Assembly (NCBI GenBank): GCA_963383645.1 | Contig: OY726571.1 | Coordinates: forward strand, 83,538,119-83,602,118 | Reading direction: 5' to 3' | Source of the DNA: Muscardinus avellanarius | Taxonomy: Eukaryota > Chordata > Mammalia > Rodentia > Gliridae | Length of the DNA stretch: 64,000 nt | Shown: positions 45,600-57,705 of the stretch, piece after piece | Numbering within the stretch: position 1 is the stretch's first letter | How the letters are laid out: each line of letters opens with the position of its first letter | Notes under the pieces: generated by a model | Told to the model about the DNA's origin: nothing | Database searches by the model: none | What the model saw: only the letters and a program-made list of their open reading frames with translations | Position numbers and translations under genes: made by a program

Positions 45600-45912
45600 A
45601 CTGTAATCCCAGTACTTGGGAGGCTGAGACAGGAGGATCACACATTCAACAACAGCCTCAGCAAGTAGTGAGACTCTCATCAACTAGCGAGACCCTGTTT
45701 AAAAATAAAAATAAATTAAGAGACCCTGTTTCCAAATAAAAAAAAATATATAAAATGGGTCTGGGAGTGTAGCCCGGAGATAGAAGGGCTTCCAGGAACC
45801 CTAGTACCACCAAAATAAAAACTAAAAAATAAAAATAATAAAAATAAAATGGGGCTAAGAGTATAGCTTGGAGGTAGAATGTCCCTGGATTCAATCCCAT
45901 TAGTCGCCCACC
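45600..45912 (+). mobile_element. Composite of two or three B1-ID SINE pieces
   Basis: A head with AGCAAGTAGTGAGACTCTCATC is followed by two separate tails. One has GGGTCTGGGAGTGTAGCCCGGAGATAGAAGGGC and the other GGGGCTAAGAGTATAGCTTGGAGG. One SINE has landed in the A-rich part of another. Confidence 0.8.
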
Positions 45913-46217
45913 CCCCCAAAAAAGAGTGAAAGTTGTTCCCTTGGTGCTTGCCACAAACTAGGCTCTCAAGTATTCTTAATTTCCAGAACCCTATCTCCTG
46001 TTGTCTGAAGTTCAAGGTTTTCTCCACTAGATGGTGACGGTACAAAAATAAATAAATAAACCATACCAATAAGGACTTTTCAAAAGTCACCCCTCTTATT
46101 TTGTTTTGCATAACCAAAGTTAAGCTTTAAAACAACAACAAAAAAAACCCAACATAAATACAAATAAATGTAAATCCTATTTTCAGATCACAGGAAATGA
46201 GATCCATACAAAGCAAA

Positions 46218-46246
46218 AAAAAAAAAAAAACACACACACACACACA
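46218..46246. repeat. Poly(A)-(CA)n
   Basis: An A run followed by a short CA array. Confidence 0.8.
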
Positions 46247-46330
46247 AAAAGCTAGACTTAAAATTTTCTCCTTTCCTCCTTCATCACTTCTCTGTTTTCA
46301 GTTGACCTTCACCTTTCATTGTGAGCCTTT

Positions 46331-46551
46331 TTTGTGTGTGTGGTACTGGGGATGGAGGACAGGGGCATTCTACCTCTGAGCTCCACCCCAAGCCCTATTT
46401 TTTTTTAATCTTTATTTTGAAACAAGGTCTCACTAAGTTGCAAAGGCCTCACTAAATAACTGAGGCCGGCCACCAACCCAAACCCAGATTCCGAAGTCTC
46501 AGCCTCCCAAGTGCTGGGATGACAAGCGTGCGCCGCCACGCCCAGCTTAGC
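46331..46551 (-). mobile_element. B1-ID SINE with target-site duplication
   Basis: Inverted copy flanked by GTGAGCCTTT at 46321-46330 and 46552-46561. Confidence 0.93.
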
Positions 46552-46559
46552 GTGAGCCT

Positions 46560-47385
46560 TTAGCTGCCTCCCCATCCTTCTTCCCCAGGATCAGAATGGC
46601 AACGAGGAAGTCATTGGTGGCTCAGGAAGATCTTATGTTCTGTGATCACTAGAGTCCCAGCCTGGCTGCAGCGTCTAAGCACAGGTATATTGCAAGCCTC
46701 CTGGTATTTCTGAACCTCTGGGCATTATCTTGCACCCACAGATTCATATCTGAGGTATGTCATGCATTTCAGTTCGGTTAATTCCACACGACAAACGTCC
46801 GTGCCATGTTTAGTCACCCTCCTGAAAGCTCTGTGGCCATCTATTCATGTTCTGTGGTCCCTACACCCCTAACTCTCCTTTCCTTTTCTGACTTTTCCCT
46901 TTATTATAGAGTTTATGCCGTATTTCTTACTGTTTATTCTTATATATGCTATATATCTTCTTGGTACTGCAAGAAAAGGGCCTCTTAATTCTTCTATTTT
47001 CTCCTGGTCTTTATTGTTATAAAAGAAATACACTGATGTTTTATTAGTCTCATATTTGGACTTTTTGTGACCTCTTTTATTAGTTTTCAGTGATTTTCAA
47101 TTGATATTTAGGAGAGTGGGCAAAGGCGGGCTGGCTTTATGCTTGCCATGTCAGAAGGTCATTAACTAGGTGGGTGAGAGTCTCTGTCCAGTGCTCAGCC
47201 AGGGATACCAAGGGTGGTCATCCCTGCCAGGTTCTAGAAGTATTTCCTGCAACACGACCTGGAAGAGCTTGTTCCTTGCTTCATTTATACCTGGTTTCTG
47301 GCCACTTTCCCTCGGAGTGTAATAAAGACTACATCTGATCTTTTTCCTGGTTCTTCTCACAGACTTTTAGACACTCTGAGTAATA
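46560..47385. other. Intergenic, nothing recognised
   Basis: No exon or named repeat detected. Confidence 0.35.
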
Positions 47386-47389
47386 AGAG

Positions 47390-48035
47390 AGCTATTGTTA
47401 GGTCAAATGAAACAACTCAGGGCCAGTCCAGTTTCCGGGAAGGCAATTGGGTGCTGGAGACTGAGTCCGATCACAGGGCCAGTGAGTTCATCCATCATGC
47501 CTATAAGATGAGCCTCCAATAAAAACTCTGGACACTGGAGCTCAGGGGCTCTCTGGTGGCAAACACCCTGAGCGTGTCTTTGGTGTGCCTGGATCCCAGG
47601 AGGAGTGGATAGAGCACGCAGTGTGTCCAACTGATTATGGACTGGAACTTCCAAAACCACGTGCCCAAGTAGATCTTTCCTTCATGTAAGCTGATTTATC
47701 TCTGGTATCTTGACGCAGGAAAAGAAAGCCGATGAACACATTCTCCCTGCTTGCGTTCTTCATAATGAAACTTTAATAATTTAAGTAGATTGCTTTCAGT
47801 GAGTTCTGTAAGTTGTCCTACTGTGTTGCCAAAACTGGGGGGGGGGCTCCTGGAACCCCTAAATTTGTAGCAAGTCAAAAGTGGAGCTGGTCCTTAAGAC
47901 TTCGGGCTGGGTCTGATGTGGGAACCGCGTGTGGATTCTTAGCCAGTAGGACCTGTGCTAACTCTGTGTAGTTTAGTGTCAGAATTGAGTAGCGGGACAC
48001 CCATTTGGCGCCAGAATAATCCTTTTGACTCACGC
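47390..48035 (+). mobile_element. Endogenous retrovirus LTR remnant
   Basis: The order is LTR-like: CATGCCTATAAGATGAGCCTCCAATAAAAACTC (a poly(A)-signal-type CAATAAAA), then TCAGTGAGTTCTGTAAG, a G run at about 47839-47847, and an end reading TTTAGTGTCAGAATTGAGTAGCGGGACACCC. No internal gag-pol follows, so it is a solo or truncated LTR. Class is unresolved. Confidence 0.6.
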
Positions 48036-48039
48036 ATAC

Positions 48040-49430
48040 TGGGAATTTTCAAGTTATTGGAGAAAATAGATTTTTGTTATCTTATAAAGTAGAAGTAACA
48101 TTTTATAAAATTCTATTTCAATCCCTGACCTAAAAAAAATCCCCTAATGAAATACAGAAAGATTTCTTCTTAACATGATTTTTTTTTGCCTCAACCAGTA
48201 TCCATTATATGTTTAATGATTAAAAAAACACAAAAGAGAGTTTTCATATTCTAAGTTGCCTCTCCACCCTGGCACATCATGCTATCTCTCCACAGAGTTT
48301 ACTTTTAATTTTTTTCGCCTCCATTGGGCCTGGAATCAAATTTACTTTTCAGTACAGAGAGGTCCTTAAAGCCTTTCCTGACCCCCAACCCCATGCTGGT
48401 TGGTACCCTTTGCCATATGCTTAATGGACACCCTGTGTATCCCTATAAGGGACACCCTGTGTGGACACCCTGTGTATCCTCGCATTATTCTGCCTATTTC
48501 CGTGTTTCCTTTTGTTCCTCCTGCCAACCTGTATTAGAGGACAAAGCTCTTCACCTGGTTCTATCTGTGCCAGGCTCCATGCCAATGTGTCTCGGGCATG
48601 TTCCTGAATGGGGTCAGTGATCAAAAGCAACCAGGCAGGCCTGATGTGCAGGCTAAACTCCTCGCTCTTGACGCTCATGGATGGAACATTCTGTTTCTTC
48701 TAAGAAAACCACCCGAAGGGGGCTTTCAGTCACAGCAACGTTAGATGAAATCTCTCTGGTGAGGTATATAGAGAACCCTTCCAAAAAGAAAAGAAAACAG
48801 TTTCTAAAACATATCAATTAAAAAAAAGTTTCTAGAAGTGAGAATGGGATCATTGGGAAGAATGGAGATTTGTCACCAGAAAGAAAAATTGGGTTGTTCT
48901 GGGGAGAGATGGGCTTGGGGTTGAGGAAGGAAGAGGAGGGGGAGGGTCTGCCATGGTGTGTTGTCCTTATCCTTCACCGAACTGGATTCGAAGCCCAATG
49001 ACGAGAGGTCTGAAGACCAGAAGACGAACAAATGAATCATGGGAAACTAACTGGGGGTTCTGTGCATTACTGGCATCGCTTCAGGATCCGGCAGGCCCAG
49101 CAGGACCAGATTCGTCCGCTGGGCTCTGACCCCCGAGGAGGGGCAGCAGATAGAACACCTGCAGGAAGCTCCTGTGGCACAAATTGGCGCCACCCATGGA
49201 TGAATGTGATTTTATAAAAATGTAGAAACACCTGCTCTTCCAAAGACATTTAGTGTACAATTACAGTGCATCGATAAAAGATTAGTTAAAAATGATTTGG
49301 TCAAAGGGGAACTATGCTCTAGTATATGGAGGTCTTATAGGGGTGGAAATGAACACTTCTAGTTGTTTATAAGATATTAATAAAATTCAATGTATTTTCT
49401 AAAAGTATAATTTATATTTTGTGGAAATGA
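48040..49430. other. Intergenic, nothing recognised except a short tandem repeat
   Basis: GGACACCCTGTGTATCC and variants repeat three times at 48426-48480. The 98- and 85-codon opposite open frames across it have no support as genes. Confidence 0.4.
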
Positions 49431-49439
49431 GGCTCTTTT

Positions 49440-49790
49440 CTAATAAAATTCTGTTCTTTACAAAAAGGTATCTTTAGGAAAACCAAAAGACAATGCATAG
49501 ACTGAGGAAAAATATCTACAATACATATATCTGTACAAGTCTTATATCTAGATTATGTAAAAGAACCTTACCATTCAATAATAAGGCAGAACAACCCAAT
49601 TCATAAAGGGGTAAAGGTAAAAAATAATACTTCACCAAAGAAGATATCTGGATAGCCTAAACCTCACATGAAACATGCAGAAAAATATAAATTCAAACCA
49701 CAAGGAGATGCCACAGGAGTCTGACTGGAATGACTCAAATGAAAGAATGACAATATTAAATGCTAATTAAGTGATTAATAAAATTAAATT
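49440..49790 (+). mobile_element. LINE-1 ORF2 3' fragment
   Basis: CATAGACTGAGGAAAAATATC, ACTTCACCAAAGAAGATATCTGG, and CAAACCACAAGGAGATGCC followed by GACTGGAATG are standard wording from the end of L1 ORF2. No open frame remains. Confidence 0.75.
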
Positions 49791-50058
49791 TTAAACCATT
49801 TCTATTCACTACTACACTAGAAGCCCTATGAGATAAAGAGAATAAAAAGACTAGGAGGCTTAGAAAGGAAATAAGAACAGTGTTTATTTGTAGGTTATAT
49901 GATTGTATAGAAAAAAATGAAAATTATGTCTAAGTAAACTTTTTAAACTGATACAGTTAAGCAACTTTTCTACTTAAAATGTTCAGTTTTATACATAGGA
50001 ATAGACAGAAAAGAAAGTTTAAAATATAATATTAAACAGCATAAAAAACATATTAAGT

Positions 50059-50266
50059 TACCAGGCACGGTGGCATACCCTTGTTATCCCAGCTTTTAGG
50101 AGGCCGAGGCAGGAGGATCGCAGGTTCACCTGCCAGCCTCAGCTACTGAGTGAGGCCCTCCACAATTTAGTGAGACCCTGTTTCAAAATAAAGAATAATA
50201 AATAGGGCTGGGGTTTCAGCTCAGATGTAGAATGTTCCTGGGTTCGATCCTCAGAACTGCAACAGG
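50059..50266 (+). mobile_element. B1-ID SINE with target-site duplication
   Basis: Flanked by AAAACATATTAAGT at 50045-50058 and 50267-50280. Complete from CCAGGCACGGTGGC to TCAGAACTGC. Confidence 0.95.
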
Positions 50267-50280
50267 AAAACATATTAAGT

Positions 50281-50475
50281 ACCTAAGAAAAAAGTCATAA
50301 AATGTGAATGATCTGTGCAGAGAAAGACAATTGTATGGTCTTGCCAGGAGAGGGTAAAGGAGACCTCAGAGGAACGACACACTGTATTTGCAAATCTGAA
50401 TCATCAACAGTTGAAAGATGAAAATCCTTTCTATATTTATTTATAGGTTCAATGCAATCCCAATCTCCATTCTAC

Positions 50476-50526
<51 letters not shown>

Positions 50527-50990
50527 TTGACGAAATAGTCCTAGAAATGATTTAAATGTATCAAAAATAGCCAAGGTGCCCCTAAAAAGGGTAGAATGAC
50601 TTTCTACAAACACGATAAAGGTTAAGCTACTGTAACACCAGCTGAGGAATCAGTAAAAGATTGCACTGGAACAAAAAAAAAGATGACTCAGTAACAAGTA
50701 TGTGGCTCTTTGAAAGCAGTAGTCTTCAAAATTTGTCAGAAAAGGTTTTTCAATGAGCAATGCTTAGAGAGTATGTGAAAAAAATAAAATTAGACCTACT
50801 TTATACACGATAAAATCACCTACGTATGAAAGTGAAATTATTAACTGATTAGAGGATGATATAAAATAATTTCTTTGTGATCTCAGGATGGAGCAAAGGG
50901 GAAAAGTTTCTTCAAAAAGACACTCAGAAAAAAAGCACTAGCCATACAGGAAAAGATTAATATATCTTACTACATAAAAATGAGATTCAG
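50281..50990 (+). mobile_element. LINE-1 ORF2 fragment
   Basis: GATGAAAATCCTTTCTATATTTATTTATAGGTTCAATGCAATCCCAATC and TCAAAAATAGCCAAGG are L1 reverse-transcriptase-region wording. A TG array (50479-50523) has expanded inside. It is separate from, and placed after, the more 3' fragment at 49440. Confidence 0.65.
50479..50523. repeat. (TG)n microsatellite
   Basis: About 22 uninterrupted TG units within an L1 fragment. Confidence 0.95.
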
Positions 50991-51290
50991 GCCGGGTGTG
51001 GTGTGGCGCACACTTATAATCCCAGCGTTCAGGGTGCTGAGACTGGAGGATCAAGGTTCGTAGACAGGCTCAGCTGCTTAGTGAGGCCCTCCGCAACTCA
51101 GTGAGACCCTGTTTCAAAATAAAAGAATAAAAAATAGGGCCGGGGGTGTAGCTCGGAGGTAGAATGCCCTTGGGTTCCATCCCCAGCACTGCAAAACAAA
51201 ATCAGAAACAAAAAGCAAAATAGAAAAATAAAATAGGGCTGAGGATGTAGCTCCGAGGTAGAATGCCCCTGGGCTCAATCCCCAGACCCC
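50991..51290 (+). mobile_element. B1-ID SINE followed by an extra ID tail
   Basis: A full copy (50991-51199) is followed by a second tail at 51233-51290 (GGGCTGAGGATGTAGCTCCGAGG). The doubled tail could be tail duplication or a nested insertion. Confidence 0.88.
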
Positions 51291-51344
51291 CACCCCCGCC
51301 ACATACTGTCTGATACATCAATCATTTTTATCTCACTTCTGGCT

Positions 51345-51485
51345 CCTCATCTATTCCATAAACTAAATGTTATTATCCTTATTTAACAGATGAGAAAAAC
51401 TGAAGTTTAGGAAGACTGAGACACTGTTTTGAGTAAATATAGCTAGAGAATCTCAAATTCAGTCCTAGACTATTCACCTGTCTCC
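51345..51485 (+). mobile_element. MIR-like SINE
   Basis: TTATTATCCTTATTTAACAGATGAGAAAAACTGAAG follows the MIR core. Confidence 0.65.
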
Positions 51486-51489
51486 CATG

Positions 51490-52160
51490 TCCCTGGGTTT
51501 CCCATTAAACTAGCCTCTTTATTATGCACTTATAAATTTATTTTAATGCTATTTTTTTCAGATTGAAAAGGAAATGTATGTTTATTTAAGAAAAATAGGT
51601 AACTCTAGAAAAAACACAAAATATAATTCATGCAGAAATCTTGTGAGATGTTTTCTAACTATGTATTTTCATGTATCGTGCATCTATCCAATGTATATTG
51701 GCAGTATAACTTTTTTTCTTTTTGTTCAAAACTGGCAGCCTAGTGCAAACACTATTTTATAATCTGCCCTTTCCTCCCTAAGTATAACACTGAGTTTTTT
51801 TCTTGTGTTGTTAAATATTCTACCACACATGACTAATGAAAGTATAGTATTCTTTAGTATGAAAATGCCATATCTATTTAACCAACTATTGTGCTTATTC
51901 AATAATTTAAGTATATAGAAAAATAATATCATGATAATATCTTCAAAGATAATATTTTGGCACTGTTTCTTTGAGGCAAAAACTGTTAGAAACTCAGTCG
52001 TGGGTGGGAGGTCAAAGTTCAGAGACAATTTGCCTTCCATAAAGATTAGAGCAAGGCCCATTCCTCTCAGGTACATGAGAACATCATCCATCCTATCCCC
52101 TATCCCTATCCGAGGCTTCTTTCACACTGAAAATATTTTCTGTATAAGAACAGAGTGCAC
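51490..52160. other. Intergenic, nothing recognised
   Basis: AT-rich. A 121-codon minus-strand frame (52091-51726) has no motif. Confidence 0.4.
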
Positions 52161-52162
52161 AC

Positions 52163-52245
52163 AGGAGACTAGAAATGTAGCTCAACAGTAAAGAGCTTGC
52201 CTAGCATGTGTGAGACCCTGAGCTCAAAACTCAGTACCAAAAAAA
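52163..52245 (+). mobile_element. ID-type SINE
   Basis: GACTAGAAATGTAGCTCAACAGTAAAGAGC, TGCCTAGCATGTGTGAGACCC and an AATAAT tail. This is a full ID body. Confidence 0.8.
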
Positions 52246-52249
52246 ATAA

Positions 52250-52885
52250 TAATAATAAATGCCTAGAGCTCATAATATTAGCCTTTTATTATTTTACCAG
52301 ATGCAGTAGTCCTTTTGCACCCCAAATTTCGGAGTCACTTTTGAATATATAGAATAAAAGATAACTACCTTTTACGAAGCATTACATAACAGTTTGACTT
52401 ATTTCCTACCTAAAATTCTGATGTTACCTTTCACAGTGAATCACACACACCGAAAAGTGTGTGAGGATTTCACCCAACTCCTCATTAAGCCCGTAGTATA
52501 CTCCACTACAGTGTTTCCCCTTGTGGAAAATTTCTCCCCTGAACCGTACCTTCTTTGCGAGAGGCAAGCCCACATTTAGTCTGAGGAGCATGACTTGAGC
52601 TTTCCACTTATGTAATTTCATTCCTTGTTACTATCATAAGCTTCTTCTAGCTCCCGAAATCCACTTCCAATTTAGAAGGCGAAAAAGCATCCCCAAGAAT
52701 GTAAATATAAACACACTCTTCCTCCAGTTCCTAAAGCTAGAAGATGATGATTCATGCCGGAGGATGGAAATTCTACCAAGTGAGCCTGAGCCCTCTTGGA
52801 CGCCCCCCCAACTGTTTAGGATGGTCAGTCACAAGAGTGGCATGCATTTTACCTTGGAGCAAACATTTTATCTTGTTCTGTCACT
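52250..52885. other. Intergenic, nothing recognised
   Basis: No exon or named repeat detected. Confidence 0.4.
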
Positions 52886-52894
52886 TTAAGGCTT

Positions 52895-53450
52895 AAAGAA
52901 TCAGTGGAATTTTACTTAGCCATAAAGAAGAACAACATTATGTCATGTGCAGGAAAGTGGGTGGGACTAGTGAATATTAAGGTGAGATCAGCCAGTCAGA
53001 TAGTCATGGTTTTGCTCCTATGTGGAAGTTAGAGAGAAAATAGGGGGGAAAGGGACTTTGGATGAATGAGAAGAGAGACCAGGAGAATAGTGGAAGGGTA
53101 TTTAGAGAGAGAGGTGGGGAGGAGGAAAAGGAGAATGGAGGAAGGAAACAGTTCAAATAATGCTCTGTGCAGGTGTCACTACCAATCACTAACACAGATG
53201 AGGGGAAGGGTGGGGTTCAGAGGGAAACAGGCCTGCTGTGAACCTCACCAGGATGTAGGTTTTATTGTCACACATGTGATAGATCTTTCTTAGGACATCG
53301 CAACAGGGGACACCCAATGTCAGCTTGTATCATTCGTGGTGTTAAATGTGGTGATCTGATTAGGTGTCTTCTGCCAGGACACTGTACCATGCAACAATAA
53401 AATGTTGCATGTCCCCTGTACCATGCAACAATAAAAGTATTTTAAAAATA
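52895..53450 (+). mobile_element. LINE-1 3' end(s)
   Basis: GGAATTTTACTTAGCCATAAAGAAG and GGGTGGGACTAGTGAATATTAAGG match the L1 end at 26230. The part 53250-53385 is an old L1-type 3' segment repeated in inverted orientation at 54075-54250. A near-perfect 29-base tandem (CTGTACCATGCAACAATAAAA and flank) lies at 53380-53440. Confidence 0.6.
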
Positions 53451-54074
53451 ATCAGTGAGAAGGAGATAAAAACAAAGAAGGAGACAAGGGGCAGAAAGAA
53501 TCCTCTGGTGATGGGCTGGAATGAGAACCATGGGTATGAACGTGTGATTTTAAATAAGTACGTATTCCCTAGCTCTGTTGCCCCAAGGGACTTTTAAACA
53601 GTAACACTCCAGTAGCATAAAAGCACTCCTAGTGCCCAGCCCTTGCTGTCTAAATAGGGTTCTTCTCTGAAAGGAACCAGGGCTCCCAGAAGAAATGCAA
53701 GATTCCAGAAACAGGATGAAAAAGTAGAGAAAGCAAGAGAGTCATATTTAGGAAGAAATAGGAGTGAAATATCAAGAAGTATCTAAGAGCTGGCTCAAAG
53801 GGACTCCCTTGCCCACACTGGAGACAGTTTAAGCATTTCGATGAAGAATGTAGGGAACAGATACTCATTTTAAAAAGTCCATGACTTCATGTGGAAAGCT
53901 CCACTTTATAGAAGAATGCCAATTAATAAGTGTAGAAGACATGGTAGACGTAGAAAATCACCGTGGTGATAACTGATTTTGGCAAGAAAGGATACTAAAA
54001 ACACCAGGCAATGAAATGCTGGGGTACAGGAGACCTGCCGAGTCTCACCAGTTAATTAGCAATTATAACGAGAA

Positions 54075-54250
54075 CAGGGTAACTTTACACAGGAGAAATC
54101 TGGCAGAGGACACTGTAATCAGATCACCAAATTTAACATCACTAATGAGATAAGCTGACATTGGGTGTCCCATCTTGTGATGTCCTAAGAAAGATGTATT
54201 ACATGTGTGGTTTCTTTGACACAGATTTTGACACTGGTATAACCTTGTTT
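54075..54250 (-). mobile_element. Old LINE-type 3' fragment, inverted relative to 53250-53385
   Basis: The reverse complement reads ...CTTTCTTAGGACATCAC, GACACCCAATGTCAGCT and GATGTTAAATTTGGTGATCTG. It closely matches the plus strand at 53270-53360. Confidence 0.7.
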
Positions 54251-54414
54251 CAAACATGAAGATACAGTCAGGCAGTTCAAACCAAGAGGTATTTTATAAA
54301 GAAGTTCATCTGGAATATCCCAAAATAAAAATTAGGAAATAAAAGATAAAAGGTCAGGGTGACTCTTTCCTGTAGAGATAAAGGAAGATTAAAAAGATGA
54401 TCAAATGTACCATG

Positions 54415-54463
54415 TGACCTTTGACTGGTGACCTTTGACTGGTGACCTTTGACCACGTGACCT
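54415..54463 (+). promoter_or_regulatory. Tandem TGACCTTTGACTGG array, nuclear-receptor half-sites plus CACGTG
   Basis: Three 14-base direct repeats (54415, 54429, 54443) each hold TGACCT followed by TTGAC. The third reads TGACCTTTGACCA, one base from a DR1 element (TGACCTTTGACCT). It overlaps an E-box CACGTG (54454-54459), and a fourth TGACCT lies at 54458-54463. The sequence match is certain; regulatory function is inferred. Confidence 0.5.
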
Positions 54464-54689
54464 GCTTTGTGTCTTCATTCTTTGGAGACAGATGTGGATG
54501 TGCTCATGCTTTTAGAGGAAAAGTTTCATGAAATTCAAACTCAGAAAACAAACACAGAGACAGTGAATGTGAAAAATGCTAAGATATGGGGAATCTGGGA
54601 GGAGTACATAAATAGTCATTGTACTATTCTTGCAAATTCTTTGTAGAGTTGAAGTCTTTAATGTTGTTTTCTTTACATTTTTATCTATT

Positions 54690-54773
54690 TCTTGTGGTCT
54701 GGGAATGAAACCCAGGCTTTCATATATGCTAGGCAAGTACTCTACCTCTGAGGTATACCCTCAGCCCAGAGGG

Positions 54774-54812
<39 letters not shown>

Positions 54813-54895
54813 TTCTTTGTTTTGAGATGCAGGGCTGACCCTGGGGTCTCACACATGCTAGGCAAGTGCTCTACCTTTGAGATATGCTTTCAGCC
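54690..54895 (-). mobile_element. Two inverted ID elements around a (TTA)n array
   Basis: ID bodies at 54690-54767 (ATATATGCTAGGCAAGTACTCTACC) and 54815-54895 (ACACATGCTAGGCAAGTGCTCTACC) are separated by about 12 TTA units (54774-54810). Confidence 0.85.
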
Positions 54896-54942
54896 TTAAA
54901 CTTTTTTTTAATCAGAGGGAAAATATTCAGCAAAAATGAAGT

Positions 54943-55155
54943 AGCTGGGCATGATGGCGCACGCTTGTAACCCTAGCATTTGGGAGGCTGAGACAGGAGG
55001 ATCACGGTTTGCAACCAGCCTCAACTACTTAGTAGGGTGCTTTGCAACTCAGTGAGACCCTGTTTCAAAATAAAGAATTAAAAATAATAGGGCTGAGGTC
55101 TAGTATGGAGGTTGAATACTCCTGGGTTCCATCCCCAATACCAAAAAAAAAAAAG
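54943..55155 (+). mobile_element. B1-ID SINE
   Basis: GCTGGGCATGATGGCGCACGC to CCATCCCCAATACC and an A tail. Confidence 0.93.
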
Positions 55156-55242
55156 ATGTAAAAGACATGTAGGCACTTAAAAATTTATTTGCATGCTTAT
55201 CTATGAGTAGTATTTTGATAATGTGCTTCAATTTTCTATTTG

Positions 55243-55413
55243 TTTTGTGGTACTGGGAATTAGACCTAGGGGAGCTTTACCTCTGAGCTAACCCCAACCC
55301 TATTTTATTTTGAAACAGGTCCTTTCTAAGTTGTGAGGCTGGTGTCAACACTGCGATCCTCCTGTCTCAGCTTCCCATGTACTGAGGTTACAGGTCTGTA
55401 CCGCCATGACTGG
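55243..55413 (-). mobile_element. B1-ID SINE, inverted, degraded
   Basis: GTGGTACTGGGAATTAGACCTAGG to GTACCGCCATGACTGGCTC. Confidence 0.82.
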
Positions 55414-55696
55414 CTCATTAAAACATCAAGTGCTATTTTCTAAACATTACATTAAGTGACAACTACTTACATTCCACAATGAAGTCAAAAGAAATATAAG
55501 AGGGGCAAAGAATGCCAACACTATGGGGATAATGAACTAAAACCTTATTTAATATTTTTGAAGAATAATTTTAAATAATTCCATCTCTATTTTTATGTAG
55601 TTTTTTTTAACCCTTCTACTTTATTTTTATTATTTTTTTAAACAGGAAAAAGACCACAGAAAACTTATTGTCTAAGGCATGGGGATTAGTTTGTTT

Positions 55697-55772
55697 TCTG
55701 TGGTGCTGGGGTAGAACCCAGGCCTCGCACATGCTAGGCAAGCGCTTTCCCACTGAGCTGCATCCCAGCCGC
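55697..55772 (-). mobile_element. ID-type SINE, inverted
   Basis: GGTGCTGGGGTAGAACCCAGG, CGCACATGCTAGGCAAGCGC and TCCCACTGAGCTGCATCCCAGCC form an ID body. Confidence 0.85.
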
Positions 55773-55774
55773 CT

Positions 55775-56325
55775 GTAGTTTTGGACTTATTTTTTTTTAT
55801 GACATAATATTTGGCTACCTGCTCACAGTTCCTTGGACATTTTAAAGGTCTAATATCAAATGTGGCCGTAAACAAGCCTGGACATTCTGTAACATCCTTA
55901 TCCTTCTTCCTCAAAGTATCTTGTCTCCAGGAAGATTAAAAACTAGAGGTTATTTTTAAATTAGCTAATTTTTCCACTAATTATAAAATCTTATATTACA
56001 TGGTATTTATACCAGAAGAAAAATGTGGGGATCTTACCTTTCTTCTGCGTTCTTCTTCTTCTACCTTTTCTTTGGCCCCAGATGACCTGGTAAGTATGTG
56101 ATATAATTTATGTCCCGCTGGATCCCCGCCTTGGTCACCCAGAACACTGTGGCGTGAGCCACCAACTCCTCAGTAGCGCTTTTTCTTCTTTTAACAAGCT
56201 TGCTTCCTATGAATCATATTATCTAATTTCTGTTTTTTCTTCGTGACATTTTTAAAGTATAATTTATAGATCCTAAGATTCATGCATCTTAAGTATGCAG
56301 CGATGCTTAAGGAACGTCATGAGCC
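55775..56325. other. Intergenic, nothing recognised
   Basis: AT-rich, with a CTTCTTCTTCT pyrimidine run near 56041-56065. No exon detected. Confidence 0.35.
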
Positions 56326-56329
56326 GTAT

Positions 56330-56755
56330 AATCCTGACCACAGCACATCACTCAGTAAGATTCTGTTTACAGTTAATCCCTGATTCTATTCCCAGCCCCG
56401 GGCAAATCACCAGTCTACTTTCTATGTCTATAGACTCGCCCTTTGGGGACATTTCTGACTTAAAAAAACAAAACCTCACAAGCATGTTTTTTGTTCAGCC
56501 ATGTTGTAACACGTATCAACCCTTGATTCCTTCCCAGTTGTTGAGCAGTGTTCTATTTATGTGGCAAGACTACAATATGTTTTCCGCTTCACCAAACTAC
56601 CTGGTGGACATCTGGATGGTTTTCAACTTTTGGCAGTTGTGGATAATGTTTCCATGAACATTCACTTGCAAGCAGTTGCCTGTTCAAATGTTTTCATTTC
56701 TCTTGGGGGAAATGCCCAAGTAAAGATTTGTCAGGACATAGAGGAAATAGCTTTA
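56330..56755 (-). mobile_element. Probable old LINE-1 fragment, antisense
   Basis: CCACAGCACATCACTC... and GGATGGTTTTCAACTTTTGGCAG with ATGTTTCCATGAACATTC is the reverse-strand wording of the L1 3' part. The 120-codon plus-strand frame here is repeat-borne. Confidence 0.5.
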
Positions 56756-56766
56756 AGAAACTGCCG

Positions 56767-57473
56767 AGCCGGGCGTGGTGGTGCACACTTGTAATCCCAG
56801 TACTTGGGAGGCTGAGAAAGGATGACTGCAGATTCCAGGACAGTCTCAGCAAATCGTGAAGCTCTCATTAAACTATCGAGTCCCTGTTTCAAAATAAAAA
56901 TAAAATAGGGCTGGAGTGTAGCTCAGAGAGAGAATATTCATGGGTTCAACCCCCAGTACCACAAAACAAAACAAAACCAAAAAAAAAAAAAAAATCAAAA
57001 AACAAAACAAAACAAAACAACCTGCCAAGCCTGGTACTTGTAATCTCAGTACTTGGGAGGCTGAGTCAGGAACATCACAGATTCAAAGCCAGCTTCAGGA
57101 ATTGTAACTTAGGCCTCTGCAACTTAGTGAGACCCTGCTTAAAAAAAAAAAAAAAAAAGTAGCGGGGCGTGGTGGCACACACTGTAATCCCAGCATTCAG
57201 GAGGCTGAGACAGGAGGATCATGGTTCACAGACATTCTCAGCTACTTAGTGAGGTCCTTTACAACTCAGTAAGACCCTGTTTCAAAATAAAAAATAAGGC
57301 CGGGCATGGTGGTGCATGCTTGTAATTCCCGCGCTTGGGAGGTGAAGACAGGAGGAACGCTGTTTCGAAGGCAGCCTCGCTGGCTTAAGAGACCCTGTTT
57401 CCAAAGAAAAATATAAAATAGGTCTGGGAGTGTAGCCCGACGGTAGAAGGGTTTCCAGGAACCCCAGTACCAC

Positions 57474-57513
<40 letters not shown>

Positions 57514-57662
57514 AAAATAAAATAAAAAGTAAAATATAGGGCTGGGGATATAGCTCAGAGGTAGAATGCCCCTGAGTTCCATCCCCAGTAACACCAAAAA
57601 AAAAAAAAAAAAAAAAAAGTGTGGGTAGCTCAGAGGTAGAAGCTCCAGGGTTCAATCCCTAG

Positions 57663-57705
<43 letters not shown>

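Noticed and set aside
56295..56657. 120-codon plus-strand open frame
   Set aside because: It lies in antisense LINE-1-like sequence.
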